A DNA stretch of 64,000 bases from assembly GCA_947493325.1 (NCBI GenBank), contig CANLQI010000001.1:1751375-1815374 (forward strand), given 5' to 3'. Of this stretch, positions 55,852-64,000 are shown in pieces. The notes beneath the pieces are model-generated. The model searched no databases. It was given only the letters and a program-made list of their open reading frames with translations, and was not told where the DNA came from. The stretch comes from an uncultured Sphingomonadaceae bacterium (lineage in GTDB: Bacteria > Pseudomonadota > Alphaproteobacteria > Sphingomonadales > Sphingomonadaceae). The stretch's first letter is position 1, and each line of letters begins with the position of its first letter. The position numbers were made by a program, and so were the translations under genes.

Positions 55852-57696
55852 ATGAGCGATACAGAAAAAATTTCCCGGACAGATTTGCAGAATATAACCA
55901 AACCATTAGAAACTGTCGATTCTGAAAAGCTGGATGAGAGCCCGGTACGGCGCATCGGCAATTTGCGTATGGTATGGGATTTCGCGATCCGTTATCCGCG
56001 GCAGATTATATTCGCAATGATTGCATTGCTCACCGCAGCTTTGGCCACACTGGCAATCCCTGCGGGTTTCAAACGTGTTATTGACGAAGGTTTCGGCAGC
56101 GCGGGCGGCGATATTTCGCAATATTTCTACTATCTGTTCATGATTGTGGTGGTGCTTGCGATCGCCACCGCTTTCCGTTTCTATTTTGTATCCTGGCTGG
56201 GTGAACGCGTTGTTGCAGACATCCGGCTCGCGGTGCAGAAAAATCTGCTACGCCTCGCACCTGGCTTTTTTGAACAAAACCGGCCTTCCGAAATTGCATC
56301 GCGCATGACCTCCGATACTGCGATTATTGAACAGGTTGTGGGGACAACGCTTTCGGTTGCGCTGCGCAATATCGTGATGGGAGTTGGCGGGATCATCTAT
56401 CTGTTTACGCTCGCCCCCAAACTGACGGGCGCGCTCCTTATCGGCATTCCGGTTATTATCCTGCCTATAGTGCTGCTCGGCAGCAAGCTGCGTAACGTCT
56501 CACGCACCAGCCAGGACCGTGTCGCCGATGTCGGCGCCATGATTGCCGAAACACTGGGCGCCATGAAAATCGTGCAAGCTTTCGGTCAGGAAAAGCGCGA
56601 ATCCGAACGGTTTGCAGGCGCAGCCGAGGCAACATTTGATACGGCAAAGAAACGTATCCGGCTGCGGGCCATTATGACATCCATCGTCATTGCGCTTATA
56701 TTCGGCGCAATCACTCTGCTGATGTGGAAAGGCGCAATTGATGTTGCGGAAGGACGCCTGACTGGCGGGACGATCGCCGCATTTGTGCTGACAGGCGGAC
56801 TTGTCGCGGGCGCATTCGGCGCGCTTACCGAAGTATATGGCGATCTGCTGCGCGGTGCAGGCGCGGCAAGCAGACTCGCCGAGCTGTTGCAGGAAGAACC
56901 CGGTATTGCACCGCCAGAAAAACCGGTGGAACTGCCCGTTCCGCCGCGCGGACAGATCAGTTTCCGGAACGTTTCTTTTTCCTATCCGACACGCCCGGAT
57001 ATCGCGGCGCTGGAGGATTTCACCCTGACCGTTTCCCCCGGGGAAACGGTGGCCATTGTCGGGCCATCGGGCGCAGGCAAGTCGACATTGTTTCAGCTGG
57101 CCCAGCGTTTTTATGATCCACAGGTCGGCAGCGTGCGTATTGACGGCGTCGCCCTGCCCTCCGCTGATCCGGCGGATATCCGCCAGCGCATGGCTTTTGT
57201 GCCGCAGGAAAGTATATTATTTGCCGCCACCGCGCGTGACAACCTGCGCTATGGCAATTGGCAGGCCAGCGACGAAGAAATCTGGGCAGCGGCAGATGCG
57301 GCGAATGCAACGGCATTCCTGCGCGCGCTACCTGAAGGATTGGACAGTTATCTGGGCGAGGCTGGCGCAAGGCTATCGGGCGGCCAGAGGCAGCGAATGT
57401 CGATCGCCCGCGCGCTGCTGCGCAATGCGCCCATCCTGCTGCTTGATGAAGCCACATCCGCGCTGGATGCAGAAAGTGAAAAACTGGTGCAGGATGCACT
57501 CGATAATCTGATGGCGGACCGCACTACGCTGGTCATTGCGCACCGCCTGGCCACTATCCGCACGGCAGACCGCATTATCGTGATGGAAGACGGCCGTATC
57601 GTCGAGCAGGGCACGCACAGCGAACTGTCCGCGCGTGACGGCCTATATGCACGGCTCGCAAGCCTGCAGTTTAGTGACAGTGAAGCTTCTAAATGA
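55852..57696 (+). CDS. ABC transporter, fused permease and ATP-binding protein (MsbA-like exporter)
   Basis: This is a half-transporter of about 614 residues. Six membrane helices (residues about 45-330) with the type-IV exporter sequence RLAPGFFEQNRPSEIASRMTSDT are followed by a nucleotide-binding domain with Walker A GPSGAGKST, signature LSGGQRQRMSIARALL, Walker B ILLLDEATSALDAES and H-loop VIAHRLATI. The substrate could be lipid, peptide or drug. ATG 55852 is preferred over 55804; neither has a good ribosome site. Confidence 0.92.
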   Translation: MSDTEKISRTDLQNITKPLETVDSEKLDESPVRRIGNLRMVWDFAIRYPRQIIFAMIALLTAALATLAIPAGFKRVIDEGFGSAGGDISQYFYYLFMIVVVLAIATAFRFYFVSWLGERVVADIRLAVQKNLLRLAPGFFEQNRPSEIASRMTSDTAIIEQVVGTTLSVALRNIVMGVGGIIYLFTLAPKLTGALLIGIPVIILPIVLLGSKLRNVSRTSQDRVADVGAMIAETLGAMKIVQAFGQEKRESERFAGAAEATFDTAKKRIRLRAIMTSIVIALIFGAITLLMWKGAIDVAEGRLTGGTIAAFVLTGGLVAGAFGALTEVYGDLLRGAGAASRLAELLQEEPGIAPPEKPVELPVPPRGQISFRNVSFSYPTRPDIAALEDFTLTVSPGETVAIVGPSGAGKSTLFQLAQRFYDPQVGSVRIDGVALPSADPADIRQRMAFVPQESILFAATARDNLRYGNWQASDEEIWAAADAANATAFLRALPEGLDSYLGEAGARLSGGQRQRMSIARALLRNAPILLLDEATSALDAESEKLVQDALDNLMADRTTLVIAHRLATIRTADRIIVMEDGRIVEQGTHSELSARDGLYARLASLQFSDSEASK

Positions 57697-57819
57697 GAGA
57701 TATCCGATAGGTTTCTGAAGGCACAGCAAAACCGCTCCCGGGCATCGCGCTTTAGTGCAAAGTGCATATTTTACTGTAATGCCGTATAGAATTTTCTGTT
57801 TGAAATGAGCGCCACTCAA

Positions 57820-58195
57820 TCATTCCCACCATATCAGGCGGATTTGAATAGCAGATGCTGAACGCGGACAGCCGTTGCACTGTCGAAATGGCAAGCTGTT
57901 TGATGATAGCTGTCCTGCGTCAATGACAACCAGCATCCCATGGTCTTTTGGAACCGACCATTCCAGTTCGAGTGCCTTTATGCATGAACGCCGCGTTGTG
58001 ATTTCTCCATTGGCCGTGCGAATCGGTATCGCGAACATTGTATCGATCTATAGGCCGAGCCGTTCGGCCTTGGAGGGTGCGATCCCATCTATGACGCCAC
58101 TATCGACCAGAAACCGTGTTTCCTGACCATTTCCACGGCCCGTGACTGAAATAGACATCTTCAGACGGACGCAGTACCAGTGGTCTGGCGGCCAT
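57820..58195 (-). pseudogene. Decayed retropepsin-like aspartic protease
   Basis: Read on the minus strand, the region gives RPLVLRPSEDVYFS, then after a frameshift VTGRGNGQETRFLVDSG followed by APSKAERLGL, a TAG stop (near 58050), then IPIRTANGEI, IKALELEW and LVVID. FLVDSG-(x)-(A/S)xxAERLGL and the pattern of a T(A/T)NG stretch are the signature of clan AA, retropepsin-like proteases common in Sphingomonadales. A further shift is needed for the C-terminal end (…RVQHLLFKS). At least two lesions mean it is not functional. The alignment is from memory, so the family call is moderate. Confidence 0.6.
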
Positions 58196-58212
58196 GTCCT
58201 GCTCGCAAATAA

Positions 58213-58238
58213 AAAGGGGCCGCACATGCAGCCCCTTT
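58213..58238 (-). terminator. Terminator of the tonB-exb operon
   Basis: On the minus strand AAAGGGGC pairs with GCCCCTTT around a ten-base loop and is followed by TTATTT. It lies 22 bases downstream of the second exbD. Confidence 0.8.
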
Positions 58239-58259
58239 ATTCAACGTAAAATTATGTGG

Positions 58260-58709
58260 TTATGCGCCGGGTGTAGGCGGTGCGCTAAATGTACGATACT
58301 GCTCGTTACCGACAAAACCAAATTTATTGACGCCTGAATTTTCGATAGTACGCAATGTCTGTGCTACAAGTTCATAGCGCGCACGTGGCTCAGGCTGGAA
58401 CTGCAATTCAGGTTCAACCGACATTTCCAGTGTCTGCGCCAAAAGACGCTGCAATGCACCTTGGTCAATCGTTTCACCGTTCCATAAAAGCTGACTGTTT
58501 GTGTCAATAATCAGCTTGTTTTTGACAGGGTCCACAGGCGGATCATTCACGGAATCATCGCTTACAGGAAGCGGAATGTTGACAGCATGTGTCGCAATCG
58601 GGATGGTGATAATGAACATGATAAGCAACACCAACATCACATCGATGAGAGGCGTTGTGTTCATTTCCATCATGGGCTGGCCGTCGTCTTTACCACCGCT
58701 CATTGCCAT
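58260..58709 (-). CDS. exbD: Biopolymer transporter ExbD (second copy)
   Basis: This 149-residue protein has a single N-terminal membrane helix with the conserved Asp in MEMNTTPLIDVMLVLLIMFIITIP and a periplasmic domain. Together with ExbB it forms the proton channel that energises TonB. It is the last gene of the operon; the other exbD, 56 bases upstream, differs strongly in the periplasmic part, so the pair could form mixed dimers or serve different receptors. Confidence 0.93.
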   Translation of the reverse strand: MAMSGGKDDGQPMMEMNTTPLIDVMLVLLIMFIITIPIATHAVNIPLPVSDDSVNDPPVDPVKNKLIIDTNSQLLWNGETIDQGALQRLLAQTLEMSVEPELQFQPEPRARYELVAQTLRTIENSGVNKFGFVGNEQYRTFSAPPTPGA

Positions 58710-58765
58710 TATGAAATACTCCTAAATAACTCTAAATATCATACGAAACCACTATTGTGGTTAAA

Positions 58766-59296
58766 TCAACCCGTTGGGTTGGGGTCTTGCGGATTGGAGA
58801 TAAATCCAACGGCAGGATAGCCTGCAGCCTGCATCTGATAGATCGCACCGCCAATACACTGCCATGGCGTATTTACATCGGAACGCACATGCACTTCAGG
58901 AATATCGTCAGGGTCAATATTATCCGGACCGCCACGGGATTCGATGAAGTTTTCCATCCGTTTCAGACTGAAGTCGTACAACTTCTGAGAATCCACAGGA
59001 GTTACCTGCAAATAGACCATACATTCACCATTTTGTGATGCACCGGTATAACCCGGCGTATTGGGTGCGCGGCCGGCTTCATCAGTCGCAGTAATAGACA
59101 AAAGCACATTTTCAGCGCTGTCATCGGATTTTTCATTTTCCAGAATTGGAATTTCCAGTTTCTCGACATTCTGAATTGCCACAGGAATTGCAATCAGGAA
59201 GATGATGAGCAGAACCAACATGACGTCCACAAGAGGAGTCGTGTTAATGTCTGACATCGGCGTTTCTTCGCCATCGCCGCCCATACTCATTGCCAT
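58766..59296 (-). CDS. exbD: Biopolymer transporter ExbD (first copy, extended)
   Basis: This 176-residue protein has the ExbD helix SDINTTPLVDVMLVLLIIFLIAIPV. The periplasmic domain is longer than in the second copy and includes an insert (about residues 75-95: RAPNTPGYTGASQNGEC) and a C-terminal part with HVRSDVNTPWQCIGGAIYQMQAAG. This longer form next to a normal ExbD is seen in alphaproteobacterial tonB operons. Confidence 0.92.
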   Translation of the reverse strand: MAMSMGGDGEETPMSDINTTPLVDVMLVLLIIFLIAIPVAIQNVEKLEIPILENEKSDDSAENVLLSITATDEAGRAPNTPGYTGASQNGECMVYLQVTPVDSQKLYDFSLKRMENFIESRGGPDNIDPDDIPEVHVRSDVNTPWQCIGGAIYQMQAAGYPAVGFISNPQDPNPTG

Positions 59297-59442
59297 TGTG
59301 TTTCTATCCTATCCCCGGATTGCTGTACGCCCATCAATTAGGCGACTGTAACAATCCGATAATCTATACTCTTAGGCCATTTGTCATAATTCAAGCTGTC
59401 GGGAGCGCCTGCAACAGGCAAGCGCTCCCATGACTGATTGAC

Positions 59443-60240
59443 TTATTTCTTTGGCGGAGTTTTAACACCGCCAGCTGTTGTTGCTGCAGGTTTCGCCGGC
59501 GCAGGTTTTTTAGCTGCGGCAGGCGCTGCTGTAACGACAGGCTTCACGGATCCATCCGATGCCATGTAACCAAGAACATCGTTGGAGAATGTGCCAAGTT
59601 GCTGAGCAAGCTGCTTGTTGCGGTTTTGCAGCCAGTTATATGCCAGCACGGCAGGCACAGCCACAGCCAGGCCAAGTGCTGTCATGATAAGCGCCTCACC
59701 AACCGGACCGGCCACAACATCAATCGATGCCGAACCACTGGAACCAATTTTGATCAAGGCACGGTAAATACCGACAACCGTACCGAACAGGCCGATAAAT
59801 GGCGCTGTTGCACCCACAGTGGCCAAAAACGGAAGACCGCCGGCCAGTTTGGCATTAATTGCATTTTCAGAACGTGCCAGTGAGCCATGTAGCCAGTCAT
59901 GCGCTTCCACCGGATCAGTCAGCTTGCTGTGCTGTTCCTGCGCCTGAATGCCGTCATCGACAATCTGACGATAGGCACTGTTCTTGTCCAGTTTCGCAGC
60001 ACCCTCTTTCAGGCTGTTTGAACGCCAGAAAGTAGAACGCACCGCGCGGCCCTGTTTGTAGATTTTCTGTTGCTCGAACAATTTGGTGAACAGAATATAG
60101 AATGAACCAAAGGACATGATAAGCAAGATAATGAATGTGGCATATGCAATCACGCCGCCTTCATTCAACGCTTCCCAAAAACCAAACTGGCTTTTTACTT
60201 CAGCGACTTCTGCGCCGGCGGCTAGTATTTCAATAAACAT
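59443..60240 (-). CDS. exbB: MotA/TolQ/ExbB proton channel family protein
   Basis: This 265-residue inner-membrane protein has three hydrophobic segments, the second and third in FLATVGATAPFIGLFGTVVGIYRAL and GEALIMTALGLAVAVPAVLAYNWL, the classic ExbB/TolQ signature. The C-terminal tail is Ala/Pro/Lys-rich (AAAKKPAPAKPAATTAGG), an extension not found in E. coli ExbB. Order tonB-exbB-exbD-exbD. Confidence 0.94.
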   Translation of the reverse strand: MFIEILAAGAEVAEVKSQFGFWEALNEGGVIAYATFIILLIMSFGSFYILFTKLFEQQKIYKQGRAVRSTFWRSNSLKEGAAKLDKNSAYRQIVDDGIQAQEQHSKLTDPVEAHDWLHGSLARSENAINAKLAGGLPFLATVGATAPFIGLFGTVVGIYRALIKIGSSGSASIDVVAGPVGEALIMTALGLAVAVPAVLAYNWLQNRNKQLAQQLGTFSNDVLGYMASDGSVKPVVTAAPAAAKKPAPAKPAATTAGGVKTPPKK

Positions 60241-60273
60241 AATTTTTACCTCTCAAGAAAATCAAAATCAAAA

Positions 60274-60323
60274 AACCCTGGTATTACCGAACCCTGGCTA
60301 TTACCGGACCCTGGCATTACCGA
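60274..60323 (-). repeat. Three imperfect tandem copies of a ~16-bp unit between tonB and exbB
   Basis: On the minus strand the unit GTTCGGTAATxCCAGG occurs three times in a row with small changes (GTTCGGTAATGCCAGG, GTCCGGTAATAGCCAGG, GTTCGGTAATACCAGG). The first copy contains the TAA stop of tonB. It could be slippage expansion of the gene end, a binding site, or an mRNA element; nothing decides this. Confidence 0.75.
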
Positions 60324-61018
60324 ACATTGTCCAGCTCGTACCTTACACGGCTACTCCAGCTGCCTGTCGTCGGATTACCGGCATCGTCCAAAGCTGGCCT
60401 GAACCGTGCAACACGGCGCATAGCCTTACATGCAGCAGCGTCGAGATCCGAGTGCCCGCTTGAGCTGGTAATAGTACAATCAGTAGCTCGCCCGCTTGGA
60501 CTGACAGTAAGACGAAAGCCGACCGTACCTTCACGTTCCTCGCGAATGGCGCGTGAAGGATAGCTGCTCTGAGCCTGGGCACCCCAACGCCCGGTATTTC
60601 CACGCGGCGTCGCACTTTTGGCCTGAGAAGGCGGTGGCGGTGGCGGCGGTGGCGGTGGTGCAGCCGCAGGTGGCGGCGGTGCAGGTGGTGCTGCCTGCTG
60701 CACGACTGGGGCAGTGTCAGGAATATCACGCTGCTGCTGAATTACCGGCGCTGGTCGCGGCGGCAATTGAATAGGAGGTGGAGGAACCACCACAGGTGGC
60801 GGCTGCACATCGGGAATTTCTTCAGGCGGCGGCGGCTCTTCTTCCGGCGGCGGCTCTTCCTCAGTAATTTCGATGGTGGTTATTTCTTCTTTGACTGTCT
60901 CATATGCCTTGTAAGCCAAACCTGATATAAAGGCATAACCTATGACAACATGTAACAGTGCAACGACTATAAGGGAGACAACTTTGCTCCCACTCATCTC
61001 TTGATCAGCATAAGCCAT
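60317..61018 (-). CDS. tonB: TonB energy transducer
   Basis: This 233-residue protein has an N-terminal membrane anchor (KVVSLIVVALLHVVIGYAFI), a long Pro-rich rigid linker (about residues 50-135, with runs of EEPPPEEEPPPPEE-type and poly-Pro) and the TonB C-terminal domain (YPSRAIREEREGTVGFRLTVSPSGRATDCTITSSSGHSDLDAAACKAM). It couples the proton gradient to outer-membrane receptors. It is the first gene of the operon; a possible Fur box lies 144 bases upstream. Confidence 0.95.
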   Translation of the reverse strand: MAYADQEMSGSKVVSLIVVALLHVVIGYAFISGLAYKAYETVKEEITTIEITEEEPPPEEEPPPPEEIPDVQPPPVVVPPPPIQLPPRPAPVIQQQRDIPDTAPVVQQAAPPAPPPPAAAPPPPPPPPPPSQAKSATPRGNTGRWGAQAQSSYPSRAIREEREGTVGFRLTVSPSGRATDCTITSSSGHSDLDAAACKAMRRVARFRPALDDAGNPTTGSWSSRVRYELDNVR

Positions 61019-61161
61019 TCAGAAACGTCACTCCTTACCCTATTTCGTTTATCGACCCGATGCCCGCTATATTATTTTATAGGTAACATCAGACCGCGCA
61101 AATTTCGTTATGACAAAATATCCAACCTGACCGCAAGAAAATTATTTATGTTTTTTTGCTT

Positions 61162-61180
61162 GCAAATGATATTCTTTGTC
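61162..61180. promoter_or_regulatory. Possible Fur box upstream of tonB
   Basis: GCAAATGATATTCTTTGTC matches the classical 19-bp Fur consensus at 14 of 19 positions by eye. It lies in the 261-base intergenic region between tonB and the divergent 61280 gene. Iron control of tonB-exb is common, which makes it plausible; the match itself is moderate. Confidence 0.4.
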
Positions 61181-61279
61181 AAACAGCGCCTCTATACTCT
61201 CCCACTCCAGTTCACGGCCGATTAAGCAAATACGCCTTAACCGGATTGTTAAAGTCATATAAAAGCGGAACAAAATGTA

Positions 61280-62113
61280 ATGATATACAAATACATTAAT
61301 AGGGTGCTAACTGCAAGTTTGTGTTGTGTTTCCTTGATAATTTTTACCCCGCCCGTTCTTGCGCAAAGCGTTGCGCAGGGCCCCGATTATATTGCTTTGA
61401 CGAAGCTCAGCACGAAAGCGCCTCTGGTTGCACGGGTTGTTGTAAAGCGCTCTATCCCCGTGCCGGCGGAGCGCGCACGCGGCGTCGCACCTGAAGATGT
61501 CCGGCTCTATATTGAGGCCGAAGTCATGTCCCTGATCCGGGGACGTGGCGGAATTGGCGAATCGATTCGCTATCTGGTGGACGTGCCCAGAAATGCACGC
61601 GGCAAAGCCCCCAAATACAAAAAGCGTGAGTTTCTGATCTTTGCGCGCACCGTAGCGGGCCGCCCTGGCGAAATACAACTGATAGGTGATAATGCCCATG
61701 TCACATGGAGCGCCGATGTGGAGCAGCGCACCCGGTCCGTATTGCGTGAAATCGTGAGTCCCGATTCGCCACCGGATATTACCGGCATTCGTGAGGCACT
61801 ACACGTGCCTGGCAATCTGCAAGGTGAAGGCGAAACGCAGATTTTCCTGAAAACAGCCAATGGCGATCCGGCCTCTATTACCGTGCTGCGCCGCCCGGGG
61901 ATGCGCCCGCAATGGGCTGTATCGCTTAGTGATATTGTCGACGAGTCCGCACGTATACCGCAGCGTGATACGCTTTTATGGTACAAGCTTGCCTGTTTCC
62001 TGCCTGAACGGTTGCCCGATGAATCACTGGTAAGCGATAATGCACGCGCCAATGATTTGGCCCGGAATGATTATCAATTCGTGCGGCAACAGCTGGGGAC
62101 CTGCGCAACATAA
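61280..62113 (+). CDS. Secreted protein of unknown function
   Basis: I do not recognise this 277-residue protein. It has a clear signal peptide (LTASLCCVSLIIFTPPVLAQS) and then a beta-rich domain (APLVARVVVKRSIPVPAERA...LYIEAEVMSLIRG..., REFLIFARTV, GEIQLIGDNAHVTW). The C-terminal part holds two Cys (LACF, QLGTCAT) that could form a disulfide. It is divergent from the tonB operon and shares the upstream region with it. It may be periplasmic; no catalytic motif is evident. Confidence 0.82.
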   Translation: MIYKYINRVLTASLCCVSLIIFTPPVLAQSVAQGPDYIALTKLSTKAPLVARVVVKRSIPVPAERARGVAPEDVRLYIEAEVMSLIRGRGGIGESIRYLVDVPRNARGKAPKYKKREFLIFARTVAGRPGEIQLIGDNAHVTWSADVEQRTRSVLREIVSPDSPPDITGIREALHVPGNLQGEGETQIFLKTANGDPASITVLRRPGMRPQWAVSLSDIVDESARIPQRDTLLWYKLACFLPERLPDESLVSDNARANDLARNDYQFVRQQLGTCAT

Positions 62114-62115
62114 AC

Positions 62116-62916
62116 TCATGCAGATTTTCGTTTGGCCAGCAATTCTTCAGCCACATCATATGTGCGCTCATTGTCGACATCGACGGCATAGGCGCCATCT
62201 TCAAACAGATGCGCATGTACTTTGACGCCAAAACGCTTTGACATTTTTTGGGTGGCGCCCCGCAATGTAAACAGGCCGAAACGGAAGCGCAGCAAGTTCA
62301 GCAGGCCAAAGGCATTGGCAATGCGCGCACGGTTTTTCATAAACTGACCGCCCTCGCGAAATGCTTCTGCAGCTTTCAGCGCATTGGCATCGCGCAGCCA
62401 GTACATATTGCAATTTGCGATAGCTATATCGCTAAATTCATAGAAATTACGCTGCCCTTCTGGGTGCGCCGCCTGAATACTGGATTTTTCCGCGAGTGAC
62501 AGAACTGCATCTGCGCCAACAGCCAGCGCATCCTCGTGCAGTTCGCGAATAATTTCCCGTGTGACCAGAACATTGTCCCCGGTGGTAATCAGAAGCGGAA
62601 AATCTGCGTTCGTATCCGCAATCGCGCCCTCAACGCTTTCAACAATATTCGCGCGTGCAACACTCATGTGCAGACGGCCCGCCTTGATGAGCTCCTCCAC
62701 CGCCGGAATATCCACGATAACATCGGGATCATGGATCGAAATGATGATTTTGGATTCCGGATAGGCCGGCCCCACTTCCTCCAACACCCATTGCAACAGC
62801 GGTTTACCGCGAATGGGTACGCGGCATTTGTGGCTCACGCCCGCACGCTCGGCCAGAGGATCCAGCTTTCCATCGCGCTTGCCGGCAAGAATCAAAATGG
62901 TTGGGGTTTGTGACAT
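62116..62916 (-). CDS. NTP transferase domain protein (MobA/CobY-like nucleotidyltransferase)
   Basis: This 266-residue GT-A fold protein has the N-terminal nucleotide-binding pattern TILILAGKRDGKLDPLAERAG, then HKCRVPIRGKPLLQWVLEEV, the acidic DN in LLITTGDNVLVT (metal site), and a C-terminal part with HLFEDGAYAVDVDNERTYD, matching MobA/CobY-like family proteins. Substrate unknown. ATG 62916 follows GGAGG; the frame is open to 62979 without support. It ends 2 bases from the convergent gene at 61280-62113. Confidence 0.87.
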   Translation of the reverse strand: MSQTPTILILAGKRDGKLDPLAERAGVSHKCRVPIRGKPLLQWVLEEVGPAYPESKIIISIHDPDVIVDIPAVEELIKAGRLHMSVARANIVESVEGAIADTNADFPLLITTGDNVLVTREIIRELHEDALAVGADAVLSLAEKSSIQAAHPEGQRNFYEFSDIAIANCNMYWLRDANALKAAEAFREGGQFMKNRARIANAFGLLNLLRFRFGLFTLRGATQKMSKRFGVKVHAHLFEDGAYAVDVDNERTYDVAEELLAKRKSA

Positions 62917-63101
62917 GAAAGCCTCCGCAGAATGCAAGTGCGCAACTTTTAATGCCGCATGCGCAATGAAATAATACATATGCCTATAAACTGCACATTA
63001 TAGCCATGCAAGGCTGGCAATCGCCGGTCCATGCGTTATTGAGCGCCGAACGCATTATTTGCGCGGCGCAGATGAGTCGCGGATTCAGCAGGATGGTATA
63101 T

Positions 63102-64000
63102 ATGGCGGAACATTTGAATATCGCGCTGGCAGGACTGGGCACTGTAGGGACAGGCGTCATCCGCCTGCTTGAGGAAAATGCCGCGCTGATCACCCGCCGC
63201 GCAGGCCGTCCCGTCAGGATAAAGGCGATTACGGCGCGTGACCGGTCAAAGGATCGCGGTGTCGATCTTTCCGCCTATGATTGGGAAGATGATATGACCG
63301 CGCTCGCAGACCGCGATGACATAGATATCGTCGCCGAACTGATTGGCGGCTCCGACGGCCCTGCCCTCACCCTTGCGCGCTCCAGCTTTGCAGCAGGCAA
63401 GTCGTTTGTCACCGCGAACAAGGCCATGGTGGCGCATCACGGCCTGTCACTTGCCAAGATGGCGGAAGATGAAGGCCTGGCTTTCAAATATGAAGCCGCC
63501 GTTGCAGGCGGTATTCCGGTTATCAAAGGCCTGCGTGAAGGCGCCGCGGCCAATGCGATTGAACGTGTCTATGGAATCCTGAACGGTACGTGCAATTATA
63601 TCCTTTCGACCATGGAAAAAACGGGCCGCGGCTTTGATGACGTTTTGGCCGAAGCACAGCAACTGGGCTATGCCGAAGCCGATCCTGGCTTTGATATTGA
63701 CGGCGTCGATGCCGCGCACAAGCTGTCTATCCTTTCCAGCCTGTCTTTCGGGACGAAGATTGATTTTGATGCGGTAGAGCAAACGGGTATCCGCAAGATA
63801 ATAGCCGCGGATATCGCGCAGGCAGATGTGCTGGGATATCGCATTCGCCTGATCGGTATTGGCGAGATTGACCGCAAGGGCGGCGTAGATGCCCTGTTCC
63901 AGCGTGTGCACCCTTATCTCGTACCGCTTTCCAATCCGCTCGCACATGTTTCCGGCTCCACCAACGCTGTTGTGGCCGAGGGTAATTTTTCGGGGCGGTT
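63102..64000 (+). CDS. hom: Homoserine dehydrogenase (partial, C-terminus off window)
   Basis: The frame begins at ATG 63102, with AGGA upstream, and is open to the right edge (299 codons). It starts with the NAD(P) motif ALAGLGTVGTGVIRLL, followed by AELIGGSDGPAL, the substrate region EAAVAGGIPVIKGLREG and ILNGTCNYILSTM. It reduces aspartate semialdehyde to homoserine in the Thr/Met pathway. A C-terminal ACT domain, if present, would lie beyond the window. Confidence 0.95.
   Translation, partial: MAEHLNIALAGLGTVGTGVIRLLEENAALITRRAGRPVRIKAITARDRSKDRGVDLSAYDWEDDMTALADRDDIDIVAELIGGSDGPALTLARSSFAAGKSFVTANKAMVAHHGLSLAKMAEDEGLAFKYEAAVAGGIPVIKGLREGAAANAIERVYGILNGTCNYILSTMEKTGRGFDDVLAEAQQLGYAEADPGFDIDGVDAAHKLSILSSLSFGTKIDFDAVEQTGIRKIIAADIAQADVLGYRIRLIGIGEIDRKGGVDALFQRVHPYLVPLSNPLAHVSGSTNAVVAEGNFSGR

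Noticed and set aside
60274-60323. CRISPR-like repeats
   Set aside because: Only three short copies without spacers; a simple tandem repeat. No CRISPR array or cas gene seen elsewhere in the window.

Overview
The window looks like chromosome of a heterotrophic alphaproteobacterium, most likely Sphingomonadales. This is inferred from gene content and protein style, not from any rRNA: a tonB-exbB-exbD-exbD operon, a short (about 1000 aa) PutA, hslVU, polyhydroxyalkanoate depolymerase next to a dipeptide epimerase, and many small Sec or lipoprotein genes. No rRNA, complete tRNA or CRISPR array is present.

1-4364 is the end of an integrated element. On the minus strand it carries a P4-type tyrosine integrase, an unknown protein, an AlpA-like regulator, a small coupled ORF and a primase-polymerase/RepA-type helicase that runs off the left edge. 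Its right boundary is a 45-base 3' fragment of a tRNA-Lys gene (4320-4364), the expected scar of integration into a tRNA. 4365-4835 is non-coding as far as can be seen.

4836-27474 is an AT-rich extracellular or capsular polysaccharide locus, almost all minus strand. In transcription order it encodes a PglF/CapD-type dehydratase, an O-antigen-ligase-like protein, a Wza-type export lipoprotein, a Wzc tyrosine autokinase, an unknown exported protein and a small phosphoglycosyltransferase. Then follow WecB and WecC (UDP-ManNAcA supply), a WbuB-like glycosyltransferase, an Amj-type flippase, a second glycosyltransferase, a second Wzy-like membrane protein, a two-domain dehydrogenase and a heparinase-like protein without a signal peptide. 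One DegT aminotransferase is on the plus strand inside the locus. A 2-kb IS1595-family element with a Bro-N passenger gene sits at 10066-12072 between two cluster genes.

27773-64000 is more GC-rich core genome, mostly plus strand. It holds a Ca/Na antiporter, a decayed second wecB, a UDP-glucuronate epimerase-like gene, hslV - a D-amino-acid-oxidase-like lipoprotein - hslU, an APP1-type phosphatase, a GFA protein, a thioredoxin-like lipoprotein, a LysE exporter and an alpha/beta hydrolase. Next come two M48 metalloproteases flanking a DsbA-like lipoprotein, a LytS/LytTR two-component pair, tadA, rpmB, a phytase-esterase-like protein, putA, an MscS channel, a MaoC hydratase, a thiolase, DUF5996, a PPOX-fold protein, dgcA, phaZ and an ABC exporter. 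The window closes with a decayed retropepsin-like protease gene, the TonB energy-transduction operon (with a possible Fur box upstream), an unknown secreted protein, a nucleotidyltransferase and the start of homoserine dehydrogenase.

The most unusual object is the gene between hslV and hslU (31646-32779). The segment that is C-terminal in classical D-amino-acid oxidase (the GLRP and HNYGHGG motifs) lies before the FAD-binding Rossmann motif, and the protein ends where that segment would normally begin. The gene therefore reads as a natural circular permutation. Other points of interest are the Amj-type flippase in a polysaccharide locus that has no Wzx, the IS with a Bro-N passenger, and the cytosolic heparinase-like/two-domain dehydrogenase pair.
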